Below are positions 1 through 8,606 of a stretch of 64,000 nt of DNA, piece by piece. The stretch covers positions 372,001-436,000 of the forward strand of contig NC_009440.1 of the NCBI RefSeq assembly GCF_000016605.1, read 5' to 3'. The first letter of the stretch is position 1. Every line of letters begins with the position of its first letter. The stretch comes from Metallosphaera sedula DSM 5348 (GTDB taxonomy: Archaea > Thermoproteota > Thermoprotei_A > Sulfolobales > Sulfolobaceae). The notes under the pieces are model-generated. The model was not told where the DNA came from and made no database searches. It saw only the letters and a list, made by a program, of their open reading frames with translations. The position numbers were made by a program, and so were the translations under genes.

Positions 1-894
1 ATGGAGTCGGCCGATAAGAGGAAGTGGGCCACTAGTTTCTCAATGCTCTCGATGCTCTCCTCCATAGGAAATCTGATAGGCCTTCTCTTGTCCACATTTC
101 TAGTTTTAGTTATCAGGATCACGGTAATGTATGCTGTTCTGGCCTTGTTCTCGGCTTCAGCCTTTGTGTTGGCACTTCTCTTCACTCCAAAATCCATGAT
201 GCTGGAAAGGACCTCAATGCTCCACAGTATAGAGTCGTTCGCGGTTAGACTCAAGATGCTACCCCTAATTTTCCTTCACAGGCCCAGGCTAACCCTTTTC
301 AAGATGTTCAGCCTAAGCAGGCTTACGAAGAAGCCCATTAACTACGTTCCGCTTCTCTACATTGCAATAACAATCTTCTACATCTCAAGCGGGTTGTTCA
401 ATACCCTTTATCCTGCAAGCCTTTACAACGAGGGAATAAACAAGAGCCTTGTCTTGGGCATAATCACCGTGGGAATGCTGTTCCAGATACTGACCTTTCA
501 TTTTGTTGGCCATTACCTTGAGGACAGGGATGAAAGGGAGGCGTCCTTTAGGTCCCTGCTCTTGAGGGGGACAGGATATATCGTGATGGGTGTATCTCTC
601 GTGACCCCTGTTACTGCAGTGGTATTGGGTTTCCTATTTTACCCGCTATCTGCCGGCGTTGCGTTCTCCTTGTTTTATGCAGCTTCCAACACACTTATCT
701 TTAAGGTGGTTGGTGGACGAAGACAGGGAACCACGCTCGGGGTTTACAGTACATTAGTTGGCATAGCCCTCTTCTCAGGTTCCTTGATCTCAGGCTTTCT
801 CTCAAAGGCTATTGGATACACTGGAGATTTTATTGTGGCTGGGATCCTGCTCTACCTGTCCGGGAGCATCTTCAAGTACTTGGAGGAAGGATAA
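1..894 (+). CDS. MFS transporter, C-terminal part (5' end outside window)
   Basis: This is the C-terminal two-thirds of a major facilitator superfamily permease. About eight hydrophobic segments are visible: two near residues 15-62, a basic loop around 63-115 that would be the central cytoplasmic loop, then six more to the end. A complete MFS protein has twelve segments and about 400 residues, so the Met at base 1 is probably internal and the gene starts left of the window. The last third has the Gly-rich pattern [18 protein letters not shown] typical of TM10-11. The substrate cannot be told. The next gene follows after 45 bases on the same strand. Confidence 0.8.
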   Translation: MESADKRKWATSFSMLSMLSSIGNLIGLLLSTFLVLVIRITVMYAVLALFSASAFVLALLFTPKSMMLERTSMLHSIESFAVRLKMLPLIFLHRPRLTLFKMFSLSRLTKKPINYVPLLYIAITIFYISSGLFNTLYPASLYNEGINKSLVLGIITVGMLFQILTFHFVGHYLEDRDEREASFRSLLLRGTGYIVMGVSLVTPVTAVVLGFLFYPLSAGVAFSLFYAASNTLIFKVVGGRRQGTTLGVYSTLVGIALFSGSLISGFLSKAIGYTGDFIVAGILLYLSGSIFKYLEEG

Positions 895-939
895 GGATAT
901 AGGGACAAAACATTTAACACATGAGGATAGGAGAAGGTA

Positions 940-1416
940 ATGCAGATCTTGCTTATTGTTGGCTTAATCTTGCTGGTCTTAGGAGCTGTATTAGTGTTTG
1001 GCCTTTATCCTTACCTGGATTCGCAAGCGTCTCAACAGATACTTGAGGGGCTAAACTCAAATATGACGTCTAGGACGCTGACTCCTAACCAAAGCATATC
1101 TCTCCCCTATAACGCTAACGGAAGGGCAATCTACATATTCTTTTATAACTCCACTCCATCTCCCCTAGAGGTTAAGGGAGTTCCAGAAAACGACTCCTCC
1201 GTGACCAGCTCAGGCATTTACTACGTTATACCCAACGGCAGTGGTAACCTTATCCTCGTGAATAATTGGAGCCAAAATGCCTCCTTGAAATTCTCCTCTA
1301 CCTACTATCTTGTTAAGGGAGGTGCCTTGCTGGGAATATTAATACTTTCCGGGATTCCCATGCTCATCATTGGTGCATTCGTAACAATATTTGCGCTAGT
1401 AAGAAGAAAAAGATAG
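940..1416 (+). CDS. Hypothetical membrane protein with external domain
   Basis: No family recognised. The 158-residue product has one hydrophobic segment at residues 1-25 and a second at about 125-152, ending in a basic RRKR tail that should be cytoplasmic. The middle is a roughly 95-residue polar domain with at least six N-x-S/T sequons, as expected for a surface-exposed, N-glycosylated Sulfolobales protein. The ATG is preceded by GGAGAAGG, a usable ribosome site, so it may be cotranscribed with the MFS gene upstream. It converges on the TusA-like gene, only 8 bases away. Confidence 0.7.
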   Translation: MQILLIVGLILLVLGAVLVFGLYPYLDSQASQQILEGLNSNMTSRTLTPNQSISLPYNANGRAIYIFFYNSTPSPLEVKGVPENDSSVTSSGIYYVIPNGSGNLILVNNWSQNASLKFSSTYYLVKGGALLGILILSGIPMLIIGAFVTIFALVRRKR

Positions 1417-1424
1417 AGACCCCC

Positions 1425-2069
1425 TTAGGATGTGAGCACCCTAGGAAGAGTTTCCTTAGCCTTTTCTAAATGTTTCCTTATGGATTTCTTAGCTTGACCA
1501 CTAAGAGGACCCTTATACCATTCTGTTATATCTAAGGTGACCTCATTTCCAACTCTATTGGAGACGAATCTCCAACCAAAACTAATCCTGGTCATGGGTA
1601 GTTTCTGATACGCGGTATAGTAAACTATGTCCCCCTTAGGTAAGGGGTTCAAGGTAACGTACAAGGGGGTCTCCCAGCTAATAAACCATTTCATGTGAAG
1701 AATGTAACTTCCAGGGGCCACATTATCTACTGCCTTAATCTGAGGGACGAAGGACATTAAAATGGTTGGATCTGACAACTTGTCCCTCAACCTCACATCC
1801 CCTAGAGTTATTCGTTCAGTATCACTTACGCCTTCAATCTCATCTATTTTCGCCGAACCCCTCTCCTTGTAAATAATGAACTTCACATATTCGCCTTCCT
1901 TCACTGTTTCGTATCTAAGACCAAGCGACTTACATAGTGATGGTAAGGTAACATCAATTGCAGGTTCATGATCCGTTAAAACAACTAGTTTACCTGAGGG
2001 GATCTTTTGGAGCTCCTTAGCAGCCCTCATCTCAGGGATCGGACACTCCTCCCCTCTCACATCCAACAC
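1425..2069 (-). CDS. TusA-family sulfur carrier fused to START/SRPBCC-like domain
   Basis: Residues 1-70 form a TusA/SirA-like sulfur-carrier domain: the motif CPIPEMRA contains the CPxP box whose first Cys carries persulfide in the family. Residues 75-214 look like a START/SRPBCC-type domain of the Sulfolobales kind (DUF3211-like, from memory). The fusion is unusual because TusA normally stands alone at about 80 residues. The GTG at 2069 is the first conventional start, but GAGGTGAT at 2102-2109 lies six bases before an in-frame ATA at 2094-2096, giving nine more residues (IASTSSQEF) that suit a TusA N terminus. A molybdopterin oxidoreductase lies 256 bases upstream in the same direction. 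TusA proteins feed molybdenum-enzyme sulfuration elsewhere, so a link is possible but inferred. Confidence 0.75.
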   Translation of the reverse strand: MLDVRGEECPIPEMRAAKELQKIPSGKLVVLTDHEPAIDVTLPSLCKSLGLRYETVKEGEYVKFIIYKERGSAKIDEIEGVSDTERITLGDVRLRDKLSDPTILMSFVPQIKAVDNVAPGSYILHMKWFISWETPLYVTLNPLPKGDIVYYTAYQKLPMTRISFGWRFVSNRVGNEVTLDITEWYKGPLSGQAKKSIRKHLEKAKETLPRVLTS

Positions 2070-2325
2070 GAACTCCTGCGAACTGGTTGACGCTATGTAA
2101 AATCACCTCTTAGTCTTCTATATTATAGTAAAAGATCTTCTAGTTATTAAACTTATGTATTCTAAAAAGTCTTATATCGTTAAAAGGTATTACATAGAAT
2201 TATTATAATTTACTTTTAATAAGGAAACTAGATTTTTGAACGTCAAAAGACGTAAAAGGGTTTTATCAAGAAAATTGGCTGTAGCTTAGAACAAGTTACA
2301 AGGTCCCAAGTTTTCAATCCTCCCT

Positions 2326-4077
2326 CTAGCGTCGAGGATTTTCAGAGTCCTCCAGAATTACTCTCACTTCTCCGTTGAGCCTAGGCCCACCGAACTTATT
2401 CCTCACAGGTCTTAGGATAGAATTCACTGTCCTCTCCCCACTAAGTAACGAGGACTTATACACGAAGAGGACGTTTTCCGGCAAGTCAGCCCTTACCAAC
2501 TTAACCCTTATCCTCCCACCTTCACCCTCTAGAAAGCCTTCTCCCTCATACTTTCCTGAGTATATCACTGCCTCCCTTTTCCCGTAAATTTCTGTGAATT
2601 GGGAATTGGTGTAATTGGGATGGGCAGAGAACACCAGAACTTCTCCCCTTGGCAGTCCTAACTCCTCAGGAGATGGAAACGGATCTACGCTTGCTTTCTC
2701 GGGCGTAATGAAGGGTTTGATCTTAACCATTCCCTTCCTTCTCAACTCCTCAACTGTGGTTCCGGTTTTCCTGATCGCCACGTTTACAGCATCCCATGGA
2801 TCCTCATTGAGTAGGGGATGATCTAGTCCCAGTTCCCGAGACAGCGCCTTCATGAGCTCCACTTCCGTCACCCCCCTCTTAGGCCTCACTGGCGTATTGT
2901 AAATGAGGTAGGGGTGCCAATAGCTATACACCACGTCCTCCTTTTCCAGGAAAGTGGAACCTGGTATGACCACATTGGCGATTTTCGCGGTCTCTGACCA
3001 GAAGGGGTCATGGACCACAAGGAGAAGTTTTCCGCTCTCCACAGCCTCCCTTATCCTGTCCCCACCGGGTAGGGTAACCACGGGGTTAGAGTTCCAGACA
3101 AATAGGACCTTGAATTTGTCCAGGTTATAACTAACCTCCCCCATACCCATAGTTTTAGGTTGAAAGACGTGAGTACCGCGAAGATACTGGAAATCAATAC
3201 CCCATCCTCCCGAGTTCGAGTAGTAGAAGCCCCTCTTCACGCCGAGAACTGCCGGTATCAGTGAAATTAGTCCCGCAGAGTGACCCCCGTTCCACGATCT
3301 CCCAATGGCGAAACCTATCACTGTGAGCGGGCGGTAATACGCGTAAAGGTCCGCCAGCTCCCTCACTTCATCCTCGCTCAAGTTCACGGCGGAGAGGAGT
3401 TCATCCATATCAAATTTTTCCACCCTCTTTCTTAGAAGCTCCAGGTCCACGAGATCAGGTTTAGCGTAACCCTGTTCGAGGAATATCTTCATGAGAGCAA
3501 TTGCCAAGTAAGCGTCACTACCAGGTCTTATTACGTAGGCCTTTTCGCTCCTCTTTGCAGTCTCACTCATTCTGACGTCAATCGTGATCTTGTATTTGTC
3601 CTTGAAAATCCTCCAGCCATGAATGAAGCTGAAGACCGCCTCTGAACCCCAAAAGGCAGCTGCGGAAAATTTCTCCATGTCCTCTGGAAGAGCCCCCATA
3701 CTGGTTCCGTAATGAGCCTTGATCCCCTCATGACCTTCCAGGCTACAGATGGAGTAATCCGTGCTGACAGCTCCTATCACGTTCCATAACCTCGCTGGGT
3801 AATACCAGGTCAGAAGACCCTGATTACCGTCGTATTCCACGTGCAGGATCTCGTCGGGTCTAACCCCCCTTAGAGCTCTTGAGATTAGGGAGACTGCTTG
3901 CTCTAGACCAACCTGCTTTCCATCCACGTAGGCCGAGTCCACCCTATTTATCTCGTTTCTTTTGAGGTCCATCCTTCCCCTGGAGCAGGTGAAACCAAAG
4001 GTGGGTTCACCCTTCACTGGTTGATAATTCTCGTCAAAGACACACGTATCGTAACAGTCCCTGGTACACGCTATCAT
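2326..4077 (-). CDS. Molybdopterin (bis-MGD) oxidoreductase, short form
   Basis: This belongs to the DMSO-reductase/formate-dehydrogenase superfamily. The N terminus has Cys4, Cys8, Cys12 and Cys31, the CxxxCxxxC...C pattern that binds a [4Fe-4S] cluster in front of the molybdenum site. A Cys near residue 110 (SICSLEGHEG) sits roughly where the metal ligand is expected, but I cannot assign it. Later segments match the family: VIGFAIGRSWNGG, VLFVWNSNPVVTLPG, and a C-terminal barrel domain after residue 480. At 583 residues it is shorter than most members (650-1000). There is no Tat-type signal, so it is probably cytoplasmic. The substrate is unknown. It is transcribed divergently from the MhpD-like gene through a 50-base spacer with a shared TATA box. 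Confidence 0.85.
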   Translation of the reverse strand: MIACTRDCYDTCVFDENYQPVKGEPTFGFTCSRGRMDLKRNEINRVDSAYVDGKQVGLEQAVSLISRALRGVRPDEILHVEYDGNQGLLTWYYPARLWNVIGAVSTDYSICSLEGHEGIKAHYGTSMGALPEDMEKFSAAAFWGSEAVFSFIHGWRIFKDKYKITIDVRMSETAKRSEKAYVIRPGSDAYLAIALMKIFLEQGYAKPDLVDLELLRKRVEKFDMDELLSAVNLSEDEVRELADLYAYYRPLTVIGFAIGRSWNGGHSAGLISLIPAVLGVKRGFYYSNSGGWGIDFQYLRGTHVFQPKTMGMGEVSYNLDKFKVLFVWNSNPVVTLPGGDRIREAVESGKLLLVVHDPFWSETAKIANVVIPGSTFLEKEDVVYSYWHPYLIYNTPVRPKRGVTEVELMKALSRELGLDHPLLNEDPWDAVNVAIRKTGTTVEELRRKGMVKIKPFITPEKASVDPFPSPEELGLPRGEVLVFSAHPNYTNSQFTEIYGKREAVIYSGKYEGEGFLEGEGGRIRVKLVRADLPENVLFVYKSSLLSGERTVNSILRPVRNKFGGPRLNGEVRVILEDSENPRR

Positions 4078-4098
4078 GAGTACGAATCCACATTATAG

Positions 4099-4107
4099 CT
4101 TTTAAAC
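4099..4107. promoter_or_regulatory. Shared palindromic TATA box of a divergent promoter
   Basis: CTTTTAAAC contains the perfect palindrome TTTAAA at 4101-4106. Its centre is about 25 bases from the plus-strand ATG at 4128 and about 26 from the minus-strand ATG ending at 4077. Both genes could be leaderless and read from this one element; no other TATA-like box fits either gene in the 50-base spacer. Confidence 0.6.
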
Positions 4108-4127
4108 GTCATTTATGATCTTTACCC

Positions 4128-4721
4128 ATGGATAAGGCAGAAATTCTCATGGAAGCGTACACGTCGCGGAAGGAGATAGAACCCTTCGACTTGTCCGAGG
4201 ATGAGGCCAAGATTGTGGGAGAGAGATTTGCTCAGATGCTTGTGGAGATGGAGGGCCTCGGGGGCTACAAGATAACCAAGTCAGGTTTGTGGGGGGTCCT
4301 CACAAAGAGAATGATCTCGAAGAGCGAGCTAGAGCTATGGTTCAAGACCCACAAACTCGAGGTGGAAATTATTGCCCTTGTGGAGAACGGGAGAGTCCTA
4401 AGAACCTACCTGGGACTTGAGGTCCCTGCAACTAGGTTTACCACGTGGGATCTTCCCAAGCACTACATGATTGCAGATGATGCCTTCGCGGGGAGGCTTT
4501 TCGTGGGGAAAGAGATAGAGCCCCCCTATGGACACTTCAAACTTTTCATTAACGGGGAACTTGTGGGTGAGGGAGCCCCCACTTACAACCCGCAGAACGT
4601 GGTCAAGCCAGACCAGACAGGGTATGTCTCCTGTGGAGCCTTTATTGGACCAGTGAAGATCTCGAAGGGAGACCTCATCAGAGTAGAAGGTAAGAAGACT
4701 ATCCAGGTCAGGGCAACCTAA
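4128..4721 (+). CDS. MhpD/fumarylacetoacetase-family hydratase-like protein
   Basis: The order of segments matches the 2-keto-4-pentenoate hydratase / 4-oxalocrotonate decarboxylase branch of the FAH superfamily: an N-terminal helix with an aspartate-rich [10 protein letters not shown] stretch, the glycine-lysine motif [13 protein letters not shown] that parallels GYKvGLTs in MhpD, then a beta-rich C-terminal half. Family members use a divalent metal and act in meta-cleavage of aromatics. At 197 residues it is shorter than the usual 260, and I cannot place all metal ligands, so activity is uncertain. It is probably leaderless, with the TATA box 25 bases upstream. Confidence 0.55.
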   Translation: MDKAEILMEAYTSRKEIEPFDLSEDEAKIVGERFAQMLVEMEGLGGYKITKSGLWGVLTKRMISKSELELWFKTHKLEVEIIALVENGRVLRTYLGLEVPATRFTTWDLPKHYMIADDAFAGRLFVGKEIEPPYGHFKLFINGELVGEGAPTYNPQNVVKPDQTGYVSCGAFIGPVKISKGDLIRVEGKKTIQVRAT

Positions 4722-4742
4722 TTCGCGAATCTAAGTCGCGAA
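4722..4742. repeat. Inverted repeat TTCGCGA-N7-TCGCGAA before PAP2 gene
   Basis: Two perfect 7-base arms, each containing the palindrome TCGCGA, are separated by 7 bases. The repeat begins right after the stop codon of the MhpD-like gene and ends just before a TATA-like CTTTATAG at 4746-4753, 25 bases ahead of the PAP2 start. The position next to the promoter suggests an operator; a transcript hairpin ending the upstream gene is the alternative. Confidence 0.5.
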
Positions 4743-4776
4743 AAACTTTATAGATTTCTAACCATCCTGGGAGAGG

Positions 4777-5388
4777 ATGAAGTACTACTGGCTCCTGCTG
4801 TTGGCCTTTCTAGTCATAGGCATAGCTGTGAAGGTAGTGTCTGAGCCTAACATGCCTCTGAACGTGTATCTTTTCAAGTTAATCAATTATCACCAGGTGG
4901 GTGCTCTTAACCCGGTCATGGTGTTCCTGTCAAAGTACGGGAGAGAATATGTGTGGATTCCGTTAACTGCAATCCTTCTGGTCTTCAAAAAGACAAGGAG
5001 AATTGCAATTACCCTCGCTGCGTCATTCATCTTAGCTATAATTGTGGGAGAGATTAGCAAGTACGCCTTTGCCCAGGGAAGGCCATTCCTCTACGTCCAT
5101 CCGGATTACCTCCTAGTTCCGCCGCCTACTGACTACAGTTTCCCATCGGGGCATGCCTTAATCGTGAGCGATGGAGCACTTGTCCTGGCCAGGATGGCTC
5201 CCAGATGGCTTTGGATCATCATGATGATAGAGGCACTTTTGGTGTCCTACTCAAGGGTCTACGTTGGCGTTCACTGGCCATATGACGTCGTAGCAGGTTG
5301 GCTCTTGGGAGGATGGACCTCCCTTCTAACGGTGGACCTAGAAAGAAGAGGAACTCTGGCCTTTGTTGAGAAGTTCCTTAAGGCATGA
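4777..5388 (+). CDS. PAP2-family membrane phosphatase
   Basis: All three signature motifs of the type 2 phosphatidic acid phosphatase superfamily are present: KYAFAQGRP (KxxxxxxRP) around residue 94, PSGH around 128, and [12 protein letters not shown] (SRxxxxxHxxxD) around 170. Six hydrophobic segments place it in the membrane with the active site facing outward. Known members dephosphorylate lipid phosphates or polyprenyl pyrophosphates. The ATG follows GGGAGAGG directly, and a TATA-like box lies about 25 bases upstream. A phosphate-type MFS symporter follows 55 bases later, which suggests release and uptake of phosphate as a pair, though this is inference. Confidence 0.88.
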   Translation: MKYYWLLLLAFLVIGIAVKVVSEPNMPLNVYLFKLINYHQVGALNPVMVFLSKYGREYVWIPLTAILLVFKKTRRIAITLAASFILAIIVGEISKYAFAQGRPFLYVHPDYLLVPPPTDYSFPSGHALIVSDGALVLARMAPRWLWIIMMIEALLVSYSRVYVGVHWPYDVVAGWLLGGWTSLLTVDLERRGTLAFVEKFLKA

Positions 5389-5413
5389 TTATTTCAAGGA
5401 GTAGATACTAAAG

Positions 5414-5423
5414 CTTTTTTAAC
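5414..5423 (+). promoter_or_regulatory. TATA box for the MFS symporter gene
   Basis: CTTTTTTAAC is centred about 25 bases before the ATG at 5444, with no ribosome site between, as expected for a leaderless transcript. Confidence 0.5.
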
Positions 5424-5443
5424 TTTGGTATTTACCAATTGTT

Positions 5444-6802
5444 ATGGCATCGCTGACGTGGAGAAACGTAATAGTCTCAGGGATGGGAGTTCTCACTGAC
5501 GGGTATAATCTTTACTCGATCTCCCTCACTTCGTTCTTCATTCCCTCTTCTTTCACATTCTCCAGTGCAGAGCTTGGATTACTCGTAGCAGGGTCATATT
5601 ACGGTGCTGCGATCGCTGCTCTTCTGTTTGGTCTCTTAGCTGACAGGATAGGAAGAAAGAGGATTTACGGCTTCGATGTCCTGATCATGGCCATAGGGGC
5701 AGGACTGCAGGCTTTCTCACAGTCCTATCTGGAGCTCTTTTTAGCTAGGTTAATTCTTGGAGTGGGCATAGGGGCAGATTACGTCCTTTCACCTGTCATA
5801 GTAGCTGAGAATGCGGAGGGAAGGAACAGGGGAAAGGCAATGGTAGTGACCTTTGCCGTTATGTGGGGTCTCGGTGCAGTTATTGCTGCGTTCGTGGAAC
5901 AGATGGGCTTACTCGCCCACCTTCCTGCAACCTTACTCTGGAGAGTAGTTCTGGGAATGGGTGCTATTCCAGCGATTTCAGTCTTCTTTCTGAGGAGGAA
6001 GATATACGAGACAATGTTGTTCGTGTCCAGGGTCAACCCAGAGCACCAGGATGTGTCTAAGATAGAGCAGGAATTGGGGAAACCCCTGCCCAAGGCTAAG
6101 GACACAACCCCATTCTTGAGGAGGCTTTCCTCTTCTGCACTGTTAATCGTGGCAGCCTCTGTCCTCTGGCTACTTTACGACATGTACTCCTCGACATTTG
6201 CCATTTTCGGCCCCATCACTATAGCCTCAAATCTGGGACTCTCTCCCATAGAGTTCACGTATGTCGCGCAGTTCTTTGCGGGAATTCCGGGACAGTTAAT
6301 ATGCATCTATCTTGTGGACAAAATAGGGAGAAAGCCCTTAATCGTGATAGGCTACGCTGGAGTGGCCCTATGGCTTTTCGCCTATTCCCTTCTACTGGAG
6401 GATCCCAGAATCTTTGGACTTCCGGAGGCTCAACTCTCCGTATCCAAGTTAGTGGGAGAGGCCGCAATTCTCGGTTTCTCGTTTTACATGCTAAACTACC
6501 TCTTCTCGGCCATAGGTCCGGCATCAATCATAGGCTCGGCGATGGTGACGCCTGAGCTAGTTCCCACTAAGGTTAGGGCAACTAGCCAGGCCATAAGCGT
6601 CAGCGTCGACAGATTGGCTACTGCCCTTAACATAACTGCCTTCCCGTTACTTCTCTCGCATTATGGACTAGGAGCTATGGTTGGATTTTATGCAGGAATA
6701 GCACTAATTTCCACCATAATAACACTCTTCGTCATTCCCGAAACAAAGGGACAGGAATTAGAGAAAGTTGTTAAGGAGAGAAACGTGGGAGAGGGATTAT
6801 AA
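5444..6802 (+). CDS. MFS symporter of the phosphate/metabolite:H+ type
   Basis: This is a full-length 12-segment major facilitator protein of 452 residues. It has the MFS loop 2-3 motif DRIGRKR near residue 67 and its repeat DKIGRKP in the second half, plus an [12 protein letters not shown] segment in TM4. The opening [16 protein letters not shown] is close to the start of phosphate:H+ symporters (GMGFFTDAYDLF type), and the C terminus ends in [11 protein letters not shown], common to the sugar/phosphate branches. With a PAP2 phosphatase directly upstream, phosphate is the best guess for the substrate. The small gene after it starts 5 bases downstream and may be in the same operon. Confidence 0.8.
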   Translation: MASLTWRNVIVSGMGVLTDGYNLYSISLTSFFIPSSFTFSSAELGLLVAGSYYGAAIAALLFGLLADRIGRKRIYGFDVLIMAIGAGLQAFSQSYLELFLARLILGVGIGADYVLSPVIVAENAEGRNRGKAMVVTFAVMWGLGAVIAAFVEQMGLLAHLPATLLWRVVLGMGAIPAISVFFLRRKIYETMLFVSRVNPEHQDVSKIEQELGKPLPKAKDTTPFLRRLSSSALLIVAASVLWLLYDMYSSTFAIFGPITIASNLGLSPIEFTYVAQFFAGIPGQLICIYLVDKIGRKPLIVIGYAGVALWLFAYSLLLEDPRIFGLPEAQLSVSKLVGEAAILGFSFYMLNYLFSAIGPASIIGSAMVTPELVPTKVRATSQAISVSVDRLATALNITAFPLLLSHYGLGAMVGFYAGIALISTIITLFVIPETKGQELEKVVKERNVGEGL

Positions 6803-6807
6803 GGAAA

Positions 6808-7122
6808 ATGCGTGGGAAATCCATTTTTATGGAACCGTTCTACTTTAAGAGTTATGATAGAGTAATAGGTGTAGCGAGGGACCTACCAGAGCTCGAGAAG
6901 GAACTGGCTAGGCTCTCAAGAGAGGATCCGGCCTGTGTGGAATACCATCTAAAGGAGGGGCACATTGTTGCTTGGCTAAATTATATTGGGGAAAGGGGAT
7001 TGGCTGAAATCCTAAGGGGAGTCTCTAGCCCCAGGGAGGCCCTCTCCAGGATCTCAGAGTTCAGGGCTATACCAAGAAGGGAGAGAAATAGAAGGCAAAA
7101 AACTAGAAAGGCTAGCATCTAA
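6808..7122 (+). CDS. Small protein, DUF5752-like
   Basis: A 104-residue soluble protein. Residues 8-80 (pattern PFYFKSYDRVIGVARDL, then YHLKEGHIVAWLNYIG and a C-terminal helix) resemble the DUF5752 domain, whose function I do not know; the match is from memory and weak. The last 20 residues are strongly basic (RRERNRRQKTRK), which could bind nucleic acid. The ATG at 6808 lies five bases after the MFS stop and an AAGGAAA sequence; an internal ATG at 6829 is an alternative start. The 3' end overlaps the convergent wrbA gene by 11 bases. Confidence 0.6.
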   Translation: MRGKSIFMEPFYFKSYDRVIGVARDLPELEKELARLSREDPACVEYHLKEGHIVAWLNYIGERGLAEILRGVSSPREALSRISEFRAIPRRERNRRQKTRKASI

Positions 7123-7705
7123 GCTTTCTTGCAACTTCGGTAATCCTTTTACCCATGAACCTAGCTATGGCCTTTTCGTTATCATCCAAGTTTTTCATGC
7201 TTCCGAGATGGCTGGGACCATAGGGAGAGCCTCCAGTGGTTGTTGTGGATATCTCCTTTATTGCATAGCCCAATGGGACTATAACCATTCCCTGATGATA
7301 GGCATAGGCACTCATGGTTAGGATAGTGCTCTCGTGACCTCCATGAATGGTAGCGGCCTCTGTGAAGAACCCCACGGGCTTTCCATAAAGGGCACCTTTT
7401 AACCAGAGGTCCCTGGTCTGGTCTAAGAAAAACTTCAGCTGACCAGTGATGTTGCCGTACCTGGTGGGGGATCCCATAACTATTCCATCAGCCCATTCCA
7501 GATCCTGCATTGTGGCTTCGGGGATCTTCTCTACCCTAGATAGATCCACATTGAACTTGGCAACAACTTCCTTTGGGAAAAGCTCTGGTACCCTCACTAC
7601 CTTAACCTCAGCTCCCTCTGCCTTAGCTCCCTCAGCTATTTCCATGGCTAGGTCAACTATACTACCGTAGCCATAGAATAGTACAAGTATTTTGGGACAA
7701 GCCAT
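7112..7705 (-). CDS. wrbA: WrbA-type NAD(P)H:quinone oxidoreductase
   Basis: This is a flavodoxin-fold FMN enzyme that reduces quinones by two electrons. Diagnostic segments are the phosphate-binding start ILVLFYGYGS, GSPTRYGNITGQLKFFLDQT in the middle, the FTEAATIHGGHESTIL loop, and GGSPYGPSHLGS near the end, all typical of WrbA. I chose the second Met (MACPKI, at 7705), because GAGG lies 8 bases before it and the family begins there; a start six codons earlier at 7723 is possible. Likely role: detoxifying quinones or protecting against redox stress in the cytoplasm. Confidence 0.88.
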   Translation of the reverse strand: MACPKILVLFYGYGSIVDLAMEIAEGAKAEGAEVKVVRVPELFPKEVVAKFNVDLSRVEKIPEATMQDLEWADGIVMGSPTRYGNITGQLKFFLDQTRDLWLKGALYGKPVGFFTEAATIHGGHESTILTMSAYAYHQGMVIVPLGYAIKEISTTTTGGSPYGPSHLGSMKNLDDNEKAIARFMGKRITEVARKLRC

Positions 7706-7875
7706 AGGAAGGTCCTCATTCATGCAATCTTAAAAGATTTACTAAAAGTTAAACTTTAAAATATTAAACTCCATATTTTTCCTTTCAATTTCATTATGAT
7801 GCCTCAATAAGTATCATTAAGGAAAAAGTTTGGCAAAAATATTTATTCATGGGTAACATTGATACCTAGATAACC

Positions 7876-8520
7876 ATGTTAAAGGTAATAGCTGCACCTG
7901 GACCAGTTTCCTATCCCATGATAGCCTCTACAATGAAAAACAAGGATATCATTATTGATTTCGGAAAGGATGGTAGCGCTGACGTGATACTGGACTCCAC
8001 AGTCTCCCTCGTGAGGAGAGGATTGAGGACAGACTACGTAACGATAAAGGGACTCATGGTAGTGTCGCCGGACGTGGGGAAGAGAATTGGAGTCTGGAGG
8101 AAGGGAAGTGCTGCAGATGTATTAACGAGGGCCCTCCTAGACAAGAAGGGAATAAGGGGAGAAGTAGTATACGCCGATGAGATGCCCAGGCTAGTAGAGA
8201 TGCTGAACAAGAAGGAAGTAGACTCCATAGTGATTGCCTCGCCCTTCGCTAAGGGAAAGACCTTCGAGGAGTTACTTGGAATACCTGGAAGCTGTGGAGC
8301 TAGCGTCAACGCCAACCACGAGGAGTTCATCTCAGCCTACTCTGAGGGTATCGAGCTCATGAAGCAGGACCCACAGGGGGTAGCGGAGTACGTGGCCAAG
8401 AAGTTACCCATACAGGCAAATCTACAGATGATAGTTAACCTACCCAAGACCACCGTCCTGACCGTGGAGAGGCTAAAGGACAATTCGCAGTTCGAGAACT
8501 TAGTCAAGAAGTATCTGTAA
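7876..8520 (+). CDS. DUF3834-like (periplasmic-binding-fold) protein
   Basis: The 214-residue sequence fits a Sulfolobales-restricted family I recall as DUF3834, distantly related to solute-binding proteins. Seen here: an N-terminal beta strand with APGPVSYPM, alternating strands and helices, and a conserved-looking GIPGSCGASVNANHEEF segment around residue 135. There is no signal peptide or lipobox, so if it binds a ligand it does so in the cytoplasm. A strong TATA-like AAAAATATTTA at 7836-7845 lies about 36 bases before the ATG, giving a short leader. Function unknown. Confidence 0.65.
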   Translation: MLKVIAAPGPVSYPMIASTMKNKDIIIDFGKDGSADVILDSTVSLVRRGLRTDYVTIKGLMVVSPDVGKRIGVWRKGSAADVLTRALLDKKGIRGEVVYADEMPRLVEMLNKKEVDSIVIASPFAKGKTFEELLGIPGSCGASVNANHEEFISAYSEGIELMKQDPQGVAEYVAKKLPIQANLQMIVNLPKTTVLTVERLKDNSQFENLVKKYL

Positions 8521-8606
8521 AGAAGTTCATCTCTTTTTTGGAATATCCACTAGATATTTTCTATAAAAAGAATTAGTTTTTTAAATGTAAACCAGTTAAG
8601 TTGTTC

